A stretch of 64,000 bases of DNA from Rostratula benghalensis (Eukaryota; Chordata; Aves; Charadriiformes; Rostratulidae), in the NCBI GenBank assembly GCA_013399305.1, contig VXAI01000087.1:2145195-2209194 (forward strand), in the 5' to 3' direction. Under the pieces are notes generated by a model that had not been told where the DNA came from, did no database searches, and saw only the letters and a list, made by a program, of their open reading frames with translations. Made by a program: the position numbers and the translations under genes. Shown here piece by piece: positions 24,081 to 34,551 of this stretch (its first letter is position 1; every line of letters starts with the position of its first letter).

Positions 24081-27044
24081 AGAACTATTTTAAAGAGCAG
24101 CTTAGAGAAATCAAAAGAGCTTTTGTACCATGTGTTTATGTGTACTTGTTCCTTTACACGACCTGAAAGGGATTAACAGCTATTCCTAGGCTAATTGGCC
24201 TCCATGGCTTTTTTTCTCTTGAGTCTTGAGGAGATATTCTGCCTTCAAATCCAAATCCCCAGATGCATTTTACTGACTACTATGGTAAAGTGAATCAGCT
24301 GGGTTTTTTATTAGTTATTCAAGCAGTCTGATGGGTTTTAGTAGAATGGTCCAAATCACATGATGGCTGCTTTTGCAAGTTTTCTCTGCAAATGTCATTT
24401 TAATAACTAGCATCAGTGCTACATATACCTCCTACAAGCTAAATCTGGAATTCTTCAGCTGAAGATTTGCAATTATTTCGGGTAACATCTGAGCTTAAGT
24501 ACCGGTGTGAAAGATTAAAAATAATAGAGAAAAAGGTCCTGCAAATCAGAATGCTATTCTCCAAACCTGTAGGAGGGTGGCAATACTTCCCTAGTTTTAT
24601 CTGTTGGACAGACAAGGGCAGTTGTTATCACTTAATTCACTCTAAAGCACTATCCAAAATGACCCAATATACATCGATTGCATTATTTGAGCAATTATGA
24701 CATCTTTATAAAAGCTTTCAACAGCAACAACATTGCAATAGAGGAAAAAAATTGGTTTCAAGGGAAGTTAGATGCCTAACTGCCTTTAAATATCTGAACC
24801 CTGGTCTCATTTTCTAGCTCTGCAGCCAAAATTATCATTTCAGTATGCCAGATTATGAAGAGTTGCCAAACATCAGACAGACTGCATTTATGCACCGGGG
24901 CCTGAAAACACATTGGTTCTAAACCTATGAAGCAGCTATTTAAAAATAAGTCTTTAAAACTTGTGGTGAAGAAAATGTAAGGCATAGATTGGTTATGAAC
25001 AAATCTATAGCACTTCAAAGGCTGAAATCTTGGAGAAAGTAACACTGTACATGCAGACTACTAAAACAAGATTTAGTACTTGCTCACAGGATACAGTAAT
25101 ATGAATCATGTAAAATTCATTTTAAATAAAGTATTTATGAATGGAAACAGCCATAACCTTGATAACAGTAAAGTGTTACTGGACTCCCAAAAGATAGCAT
25201 GCAACTGTTCATAGTTAAACATACAGACTCTTTTTATGTTTCTCCTGAATTTTTCAAGTAATCTTTGTAGAAATGGATGTAAATGGTTTTACTGCTTCAT
25301 TTTGGATTATTGCATTATTCAAACAGTAAAGATATTATCGAGTAATTCAACTCCTGCAGTTATTTTAGTCTTTGCTTCATAGTTACCTCATGGTCTATGT
25401 TATCCTTACCTCTCAGAACACTCTTAAATGTCAATCAGGGTACTGTAAATGTACACAGATCCATGGACTCTTTTCAAAGATTAAATACATGAAAAAATGC
25501 CCATAGTTGAAAAATTCTGCATGTTCTTTAGCTTGTGAAAATAACGAACCAACATATAAGTTACCTGTGCAGAAAGCAAGCATTCAAAAGCACTCTAGAG
25601 CCAGTGATGTCAATAATAAAACTGATGGTAAAGTTATCCCAAATTGGGGTGGGGGGCTGAGCATGACATATGAGTGTTTAAGATGTTAATTTGTCTTTTA
25701 CTGTAGTTAAACTGATTTGGTTTTGTTTGTCGCAGCATTAACTATCACAAGCTTCAGGAAAGACCAGTATAGAAAATAGATGGAGTTCTCAGGGTAGACA
25801 TAAAGATCCAGTAATGTTATTACTGGAAAGACAAAGTACAAGCAGACCTATCTTATAGTAAGAAGCAGAGAGAATATTTGCAATGAGAAAGACAGCATTC
25901 TATATTTAGATATGAGTATAAATATTAAAAATACACAGGTGCACACACACATGTAACAACATCTGAAAGATATAATCCAGGGCATTAAAACAAGGAAAAG
26001 TTCTTTTTCTTCCACATGCAGAGTGGGCTACAGGAAGACATTGGATATGGTTTTTAAAATGCTTTTGGAGGACAGTAGAGGTACAAATAAAATCATATTT
26101 TTTTAAAATACATTCATGTTTTTGCTATTCTTTTATACAGGTGTATTTCACTTATTTACCCTTCCAAATTTACAGTATAAAGAGATACTTTCAGAAGGAA
26201 AGCTTCTTTAACTTTCTGTCTATCTATTTGTATATACCTGCTCACTCTTCATTAAGCTGTATATGCACCAAGATACTAGTTGACTAATGAGCTGTATAAG
26301 ACAGTATTAGAAGACTTACAATATATAACACATCTGATGTAAGAGGATATTACTCTACCAGGTACACATATACATTCTGGGACTTTGATTTTTTCATATT
26401 CTGAGAGGGAGGTGGAAGACTGTCCAAATATCAATAGCACGACCACCTTGAAAGCCTGAGAGTAATGTGATGAACTCATACAGTGAACCATTAAATACAG
26501 AGAATGCTCCAACTGATATTTCCAGCCTGGTTGATCATAAATTATTTTATCATGTTGCTTGGCATGTGACTCATCACAACATCCCAACACGATGCACTGG
26601 AATCAGCTCACTGCAGTATAATATATCAAACATGTAGAAGCACAGGAGGAAACTGATACATCTCACCCTAATGAAATGCTTTTGTCTATCCATTCTGTTA
26701 ATTAGCCAAGTATCTCAGATCTAATTATGAATCTATCTTTAATATGCTTGCTTCACCCTGCACATCATGGGCATACCATGGTAATTATGCTACATACAAC
26801 TAAATAGAAGTTATGTCCTCTGCTGCAGAATCTTTAACTCTGTGGTTGGGATAATTTAATTTCTGGATTAATTTTATAAAGTTTTACTTAAATCAATCCA
26901 TCCCTCTCATCCTTAGTTTAGCTTTTGAAACTATGTCATGAATGCTTGATGATAGAGTATATTTTATCTACCTTATCTTTAAAACATCTTCTAAATACAT
27001 ATTTAACCATGAGGTTGACAAGACAGTATTTCCTGCCATCTGAA
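24081..27044. other. No gene seen
   Basis: AT-rich unique DNA. Open frames of 60-104 codons occur on both strands but have no domain features. No repeat family is recognised beyond short A/T tracts. Confidence 0.5.
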
Positions 27045-28082
27045 CTGCTCCACCTAACAAAGATGTCAGCTGTTGATGGTGTTTATCTAGATTTACTGAA
27101 ACCTTTGACACCGTTTACCACAGCATTCCCCTGGAGAACTGGTGGCTCATGGTTTGGATGGGTGTAAGCTTCTCTGGGTAAAAAACTGGTTAGATAGCTG
27201 GGCCCAAAGGGTTGTGGCAAATGGAGCTGAATCCAATTGGTGACTGGTCACAAGTGGTGTTCCCCAAGACTTAGTATTGGGCTGGTTCTCTTTAACATAT
27301 TTATCAATGATCTGGATGAGGGGACTGAATGCACCCTCAGTAAGTCTGCAGACAACACCAAGTTGAGCAGGAGTGTCAACCTACTTGAGGGTAGTAGGGT
27401 TCTAAAGAAGGATTGGGACAGGTTGGATTGATGGGCCAAGGCCAATTCTATGAGGTTCAATAAGGTCAAGTTCTGGGTCCTGCACTTGGATCACAACAAC
27501 CCCATGGAATACCACAAGCTTGGGGAAGAGCATCTGGAAAACTGCTTGGTGGAAAATGACTTGGGAGTATTGGTCGACAGCCAGATGAATATGAGCCAGC
27601 AATGTGTCCAGGTCATCAAAAAGGCCGAGAGCATCCTGGCTTGTGTCAGGAATACCATGACCAGCAGAACTAGAGAAGTGATTACCCCCTTGTACTCAGC
27701 ACTGGTGAGACCCCACCTTGAGTGCTGTGCCCGGTTTTGGGCCCCTCACTACGACATTGAGGTGATGGAGTGGGTCCAGATAATGGCAGTGAAGCTGGTG
27801 AAGGGTCTAGCACACAAATCTTCTGAGGAGCGGCTGAGGGAAGTGGGATTGTTCAGCCTGAAGAAAAGGAGGCTGAGGGGAGACCTTCTCACTCTCTACA
27901 ACTACTTGAAAGGAGGGTGTAGAGAGGTGGGGATCGGTCTCTTCTCCCAAGTAACAGGTGATATGATAAGAGGAAATGGCCTTACTTTGGTTTATACAAG
28001 ATATTAGGAAAAAAAAAATTGTTCTTGCACCTGATGATCTAAAGTTCTTTTCCAACTAAAATGCTTCTATGATAGATTCTAT
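27045..28082 (+). pseudogene. CR1 LINE with decayed ORF2 reverse transcriptase
   Basis: This is the largest readable transposon in the window. The C-terminal half of CR1 ORF2 (reverse transcriptase) is visible. VDGVYLDL is followed by a frameshift near 27100 and then FDTVYHSIPLENW. One frame then runs from 27237 to 28007 with a single TGA at 27429-27431, between LD and WAKAN. It includes [20 protein letters not shown] and the segment [16 protein letters not shown]...[13 protein letters not shown]...[17 protein letters not shown]. The catalytic F/YADD-type motif reads SADN (27345-27356), so the enzyme could not work. After the GNGLTL segment the copy jumps from ATATTAGGAAAAAAAAAA directly to the tail TGATGATCTAAAG, TTCTTTTCCAACTAAAATGC, TTCTATGATAGATTCTAT. 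A few hundred bases usually present there are missing. The 5' end is truncated. Confidence 0.92.
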
Positions 28083-30639
28083 ATTTCTAAGAAACAGCCT
28101 TCATTAACAATTGCCCCAGATAAGAAAACACAGTAGAGAATAGTTTTTGCTGCTTCAAAATGTAGAGACTATGGACTGGAGATCAGTTCTGGGATGTGTT
28201 GCAGGTTAGTAGCACTGTCTGTAGGAAGGGAAGTGCTCTGATGTGTGCACAGCAAGAAGTGTTCGGCATCAGCTGGAGTAGACGTAATCATCCTTTGGTT
28301 CAATCTGCGTTTAATCACTGACCAGTTCTGTTGATCACTGACAGGGTTTGGAGTAGAATCAGGTGCAAAATACTTATAAGAAACCTTGATAGATAGTTGC
28401 TTATATACCTTTAACTTTGATAGTGCTGTATCTACATGTAGGGAGAAGAAAGCCGATGAATATCAGCCCTGTGTCTCTCCTGTTTCTTTCTGGAAGGGAA
28501 ACTAAGCATACAGATAGGGAAGGAGCTGCGCTGCAGCAGGGTAGATAGCCAGATATCAAAGCAAGAGTCATTTTGGGTGTCCAGTCAACACAATTTCCTG
28601 TGCTGCTTCCACTTGCTCCCAAATTTGTTCTAACATCCAGGATCGAAGAGCAGATTGAAGGAGGTCCTCTCTTCTTTGGGAACGGGAAAGAGAACCACTC
28701 TTTTTTTTTTATTATTTTTTTTTTATTTTTTATTCCAGTATGTGAAACACAAGAGGTTATGTTGCATTTTAAACTCCACACCAATAAGGCAGACCTGGCA
28801 TGACACCTGGTAGGGAAGAGTGGAGTAGGGAGACACAGAGTGGAAAAGTAGTATGAAGATTTCTCTGAAAACTCACTGTAAGGAAAATTACAAGCTGATT
28901 ACAAGTTTAAATGCCCCAGGAACTTTTGAATGAAAAGCACTTCAAAAAGGTAAGATAATATAATAGTATTATTATGTCTGAGAACTTGAAAGCAGAGGCA
29001 ACAGCAGAATTCAAATCTTATGTTCAGAGCAGTAGTGGCATCTAGCAATCCCATTGTCTCACACTGAAGAATGCAATACTAATTTCTCCTTTTAGTAGAA
29101 GTAGAAAAACTGTTTATAAAACTATCTCTTGACTCATTAAGCTTTCTCCCCTTTTTGTACTTCAGTTATAAACAAAGAAAAGACAGTGTATGCTAATTTA
29201 AAAGGATTTTTTTTTGTTGCCAGAACAGTAAGATGAGCAGCTATTAAATGGAGAACAAAGAAATAGTAATGCAGTGTGCTAACTGCAAGAGAGACAGCTA
29301 TCACAGATACATTTCTATTCAGGACTTGAAAATATGTACAGCTTTTCTCACACTTATCCTTAAATAGCATTTTTGGCATACTACTACATGTAGACTGTTA
29401 TTGTCTAGAAAATGATGCTTATAATTTATGTATTCATAAATTTATGATAACAGCTATTAGATGAAATTAATAAGAAGTCATTTGTGAGTACCCACAGGAT
29501 TTGATTGTTATTTTCCTGGAATAAGCTGAAAAATTATTTTCCTGCATTGGTCCCTTATCAATTAATTCTGTTTCAGTTCAAGTGAATGTATTTTCACATG
29601 TAAGTGGCTATCTCTCATTTTAAGAGTTGTCTTTCAAAGCTAATGAATGCACGAAAAGCAGAAGTGGAGTTAGAAAAAGAGAAGATGACATGCATATGCC
29701 TCTAGATACTGTGCTTTGAAAATAATCTTTGGAGTGGTCGGCTGCAATACAGGCTTTGTAAGAGATTACTGCAGTTTGTACCCACACTTAACTACACAAG
29801 GGGTAACTTATCTGTTGATTTCTACATTGACTTTTGCGGGAATGGTGAATTAATTTCAAATTCTTTGTCAATGCATCCTCTTTCTTCAGGACTGAACTTT
29901 ACAACAGTGAAGCTGGCTTGGAGCACAGGTAGAGCTACATGATGTCAGTCAGATGTTAGAAGCCAAGACAGAATCCATTGTTGGACACTGGAGCGGGAAG
30001 TGAGTTCCTGAACTGAGCAGTGTAATCCTTGATCACTCTAAGCAAATATATCATACAGTCCTTCTGTACGCATTTAATAAATTCTAGTTTATGAATAAGG
30101 TATTTTTGCCTTGCTATTATATCTCCTCTTTGTACCTCCTATCCCACTGGATGTCTGCCTTTTAATTTCACTGCCTAGTATTTAGAAAGTTTTTCCTAAT
30201 ACATATACTTCTGCCAAAGCAAAGGTCTGTTGCACCCATAAAAGTAGATCTACACTAAGTAGAATTTAATAAATATTAGGTTGTTTTAAACTTAGACATA
30301 AGCACAGTAAATAATAATTATAGCTGTAAAAACATTTTTGCACCCTGTGGCCCTGTAAAAATTGTAATGCCCCAGGGAATAAGCTCCAGGCCTTAAGCTA
30401 ACTCTGCCTTAGCAAACTCCACAAGGCGCCATTCGTGGTCTATTAGGATTGTTACCAACATGCTGTGAAAATTTGCAATATGAACTGGAGCTTGGTACCT
30501 GGCATCTTTTGCTAGGATGTAGAGTTTTGAAAGCATGTGGTATTGAACTGTTTAAAATATGGACGTATCTTGAAAGCAAAGGTCCTACAGCTACAAACAA
30601 CTTGTTGATGGTTAATTACAGCTCACTGAAAATGTGCAA
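28083..30639. other. No gene seen
   Basis: No gene is recognised. There is a T-rich tract at 28701-28732. The block at 28960-29060 has weak MIR-like words, but too few to call. Confidence 0.5.
28701..28732. repeat. T-rich low-complexity tract
   Basis: T10 ATTATT T8 ATTTTT; overlapping open frames on both strands are low-complexity artefacts. Confidence 0.85.
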
Positions 30640-31010
30640 ATTTTAAGAAGAGGAGAAGCCACTGAGGAGAGAGGAGCAATCCAGGGTTTCAGGGCTCCTG
30701 CTGCAGTGACAAGGCAACCTCCCATAGCACCTCACAGCACCTGCACCAGTGCCAGGGCTCAGAGGCGTCAAGAAACTCAAATATTTTACAATAGGCAAGG
30801 ATCCCAAACATACTCCCCACCTCAGAATCTCACATGGAAGAGCTTTGGAGCTTGCTCCCTGCTCTGGGGTGATGGGGACCGCTGAGGGTGTGGCACCAGT
30901 GCTGCAGTAATGCTGTGCTCACAGCAGGTGAAGTGCAGGGCTGCTGAGGGCTGACTGCTTTGAATCCGCAGTGATAACAACTGAAAATGAGAAGGAATGA
31001 ACTGTGGGCA
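30640..31010. other. GC-richer patch of unknown origin
   Basis: This stretch is visibly richer in G+C than its surroundings, with words such as GCTCCTGCTGCAGTGACAAG, CAGCACCTGCACCAGTGCC and GGTGATGGGGACCGCTGAGG. It carries an 83-codon plus-strand frame (30634-30885) without a known motif. It may be part of an unrecognised repeat or a non-coding RNA exon; I cannot tell which. Confidence 0.3.
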
Positions 31011-31330
31011 GGAAGGGTGTTAATGAAAGTCAACCTAGCTAAGTTTTCCTTTGGAATTTAAACTGACCAGACTTCTCAGTCTGATGTTCATCACAGTGAT
31101 CTTTAGGTGCCTGCCACATCCTTATACACACAGTGCTGCGATATCAATTTGCTCATTAAAATTATTCTATTCAGTACTTTTAGCCCTACGCATTGGACTT
31201 ATAAAACAGACGTCTGCAAGATTTTGTTTCATATCTGACCTCAGTCTTCTTATTGTGAAGATAAACAAGCCAAGTCTCATTTCCTTTTCTGTTAGGGCTG
31301 CAGGCAGATATCAAGGCATCTGAATAAGTC

Positions 31331-31893
31331 TGGGCCTGGGGTTAAGCTAACTGAACAGGACATGAGGAACTATGACATGAGAAATTGCCGGACATGACAG
31401 ATAAACAATGTGAGAAGCTGCCAAAAGTTACAGATAGCACTGTGAAGGCTGTCAGGGACACCTGGGTCTCAGAGGTGGTTAAGGGGGAGTTAAGTGAGAA
31501 AGGGCTGAACTTCAGACAACTTGAGGGGAGCCTTGTGGATCTTTGCTGGGGGACCATCCTTGTAAAGTTAACAGCACCTAAGAAGCCTTGTTGGTAGAGC
31601 ATGTAATGATGAAATTACCTAGGTAGCAGAATGAAAAATACCAAGTTTGGATATGGGTGTAGCAATACTGAGCTCAATGGAAAAAAAAAGTAATTACCAG
31701 TAATTATTTGGAAGAGGGCTGGAGTGCAGAAAGGGTGGTGAAGACAAGGGTAAAGAAATGGGAAAAGGGTACTGAAGTACAGAAATAGTGTGTTTGCGGA
31801 TGTCCAGGCTTATCTCCTGTGCACCACTGCAGCTGGAGGAAGACAATAAAGCAAAATTGTTCCAACCGTAACACATGTGTTAATCCTGCTTCC
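31331..31893 (+). mobile_element. Possible LTR of unrecognised family
   Basis: A 560-bp segment with LTR-like layout: it can be bounded by TG (TGGGCCTGGGGTTAAGC) and CA (CTGCTTCCA). A polyadenylation-type AATAAA in GACAATAAAGC at about 31842-31852 lies about 45 bp before the proposed 3' end. Its composition differs from the flanks: purine-rich, with many GGGAAAAGGG-type words. I do not recognise the family, see no partner copy in the window, and found no primer-binding site. Alternative: ordinary unique DNA. Confidence 0.3.
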
Positions 31894-32020
31894 ATGATTG
31901 GGAGGACTGAGGTCAATGGGGCCAATGTTTTCCCTTGCTCACACGGAAAAACCCAGACAGATGGATTGAGCAACACAGTGTCAATGGCTGATGCAAGCCT
32001 GAAAATACCAGAACCCTCCT

Positions 32021-32052
32021 AAACACTTTTTGACACTTTTCGACACTTTTCG
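32021..32052. repeat. 10-bp tandem repeat, 3 copies
   Basis: Three 10-bp units, AAACACTTTT, TGACACTTTT and CGACACTTTT, followed by CG. Confidence 0.85.
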
Positions 32053-33303
32053 TCTTCTCTGCTTTGACAAAAGTCTAATACCACAATTTTGCCTGGCATT
32101 CCTCACTGAGACTCACATTTCCTGGATACGGTAATCTGATTTACACAGATCATTCTGGATACGTTTTGCAATGATAATTTATACTTTTCTTTTCCTTTTG
32201 CATCTACTTGAATTTGTTTTAAGTACAGACATAAGATGTTTGACTTTTCAACCAGTCATCTCAGCAAACTGTAGAAGCTCAAGGGTAAATTAAAATATAA
32301 CATATGGTGATCTTCTGACATCCATTTCAGAGTTAACATTTAGGGTCCTGTTTCTGCCATAGCACAAAAGCTCTTTCAGATACAGAATTATTCAAGAGTT
32401 TAGTAATTTTAAAATTTTCTATGTCAAAAATCAAGCTATTATAAAATCATCTAGGCTTCTTTCACAGCAACAATTTTAAAATAAGAGTTAAGAGAAAAGA
32501 GAGAGAGGAAATGACTAAATTCTCCTCTATGTTTCAATTAAGTATAATTAAGAAGTTTTAAGAGAATAAAAGTCCTCTGAAGGACAATGAGTGTGAGGGT
32601 ACATTTCCCTTGAGAAGGTCTTTATTTATGATCTGGCCAGGTATATCGATCTTTCAGCAAAACCCAGTTGATTTACTTTGTCCCAGAGTGGTAATTATAC
32701 TAAAAGAGGAAAAAAACTAACACATATTTACAACCAGTGAACTGTCTGATAGACTTCTCATTCCAATTTCCAGATTCTTTTGCAGAAAAACTGGTGGTGA
32801 AGCCTAGGCAGTTTCTTGTTCTTGCTATGTCACAAGCATAGAGGTTACATTCTCAGAGCACTCACTGTGTCACTCAATTTATCATGAGAACACCAGCTGG
32901 TGAATTTGCTGAAAGCAAATTCAAAATTTGTTTATTCTAAGTCCAAACTTGAATTTTTGGCTGTATTGCTTGTTTGGTTTTAATATGTTACAAACACCCA
33001 CAGCCCCAACACTTGCTTAATAGGTCAGATTCTCTCTGGTTAATTTGTCATACTTGAATGAAACATTCTGAAATTTTTCAGTGTTAACATGCAAAACTAA
33101 GTTGCTTTTTGAAATTTGTAAATAATTTCGTAATTATACATCAGCTTGCTCCCTATTCAGTGTAGACATAACAGAATCCTTTGGCAAATGCTGATGGTGG
33201 GGAAGCATGTTTTCAGCCAAATAATTAATATTTTACATCCTCTTAGGTCAAGAGAGCTTGGTATGATGGAAGTACCAAATGTTTGCAAAATTCAGTGAAG
33301 ATC

Positions 33304-33340
33304 ATGGCATGGAACATATGGAACATATGGAACATGGAAC
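33304..33340. repeat. GGAACATAT minisatellite
   Basis: ATGGAAC units recur four times with 9- or 7-base spacing (TATGGAACA repeated). It produces a MEHMEHMEH string in one frame, which is an artefact of the repeat. Confidence 0.85.
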
Positions 33341-34433
33341 AATAAAAGAATATTTTTATGACTTGATTGATATTTTTTTTTTATATATATACACCAGACA
33401 AATGCCTTCTGTATGTTATGGTTTGGCCCTCCTGAGTTCAATTACACTATTGGACCTTTGCATAAGGCTTTAGATATTCACACTACCTCTTCCCAAAATG
33501 GCTTTCCTTAGAATTTCCCCATTAAGTTTAGTAAAATGAATAAACAAATACATAAATAAATATTTGTCTTTTGAAAGTCTTTGCTTGAAAAGTGTACCAG
33601 TTGTTCTGTGCTGTAAGCAGTACACCTGCGTGTCAGCTCAACAGTTCACCCCCCATGCACAGATTAAATTTCTGTTGCTTTTAAAATCAACAGAGCAAAA
33701 GGCTTCACACATCTCGGTGTCCTTTATTTTTCCACATGAATCAAGGCCTCAGGGCAAATAGGGTAAATCAAACAGAAAGCAACTGGTAACTCTCGCTTTC
33801 CAGTACACACCCCTGCAGATTCCATAAGCACTTGGAAAAACAGCCATAGATGTAACATTTTCTTTTAAATGTCTGACATCTCTGATTGCCACTCCATTGA
33901 GAAAAAAGGTTGGAGGATTTGGCTTCCAGTACTATGCACTGATCCTACCTCCTCTTGCTTTTAAACTTGCTCTCTCTGTTTCATACATCTGTCTGTCCCA
34001 CGGTGTAGTTGGATGTTGACTTCCTATTTTAGAAACAAGAACAGAGGACAGGTTCCAGTTTCTAGAGGGCTTTATCTCATCCATTATGGAACATAATAAA
34101 GAAGTCTGAAAATGTCTAATTCTATGGTAGCTGTAATATTTCCTTAAATTAATACAGATTTTGAGGTGGTGGAGCGTTTGTTAGTTTAAGTGGCTTTGGC
34201 CTCATTAGAATATAATGGGTTTTCAAGGTTAGTACTGTATCATGTAGGTAGTAATAATAAATAATTTCCTTGTCAGCAGGGAGTCAATGAATATTTTGGG
34301 ACTCCATCTGCAGACTATTTGGCTAGCAGGAATACTCTCTACATATACTCTGCTATTGATGTGCCTGTAAAACTCCTGTTAATTATAATGGGGATTTATA
34401 AATGGACATCAAAGACCAGTTCCCGAGCTCTCT

Positions 34434-34551
34434 GAAGCCCTGATCCTGCAAAGGCTTATAAATGTTTTTAATTTTGCACACTGTTAGTAGGACTGTTGAA
34501 ATCAATGTGACTTACCATTAGCTACATACTGAGTGTTTGTAGGATTGGGAG
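34434..34551. repeat. Ancient palindromic repeat (GATCCTGCAAA type)
   Basis: It begins with GCCCTGATCCTGCAAAGGCT and ends with GAGTGTTTGTAGGATTGGGA, so the two ends are imperfect inverted repeats (CCTGATCCTGCAAAGGC against CCCAATCCTACAAACAC). The middle, AGTAGGACTGTTGAAATCAAT, is where this family has its 'gtcccattgacttcaatggg' palindromic core. Such elements are common in turtles, crocodilians and birds and are old, non-coding and inactive. The inverted ends suggest a MITE-like DNA transposon or a hairpin repeat. Confidence 0.65.

Larger units (their letters stand above)
31894..34433. other. No gene seen
   Basis: Unique AT-rich DNA with two small tandem repeats (32021-32052 and 33304-33340). 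No gene is recognised. Confidence 0.5.

Noticed and set aside
28960..29060. MIR-like words (GCAGAGGCAACAGCAGAATTCAA)
   Set aside because: Only one block resembles MIR; the rest of the expected order is absent.
33279..33473. Frame with repeated MEH residues
   Set aside because: Product of the GGAACATAT minisatellite, not a protein repeat.
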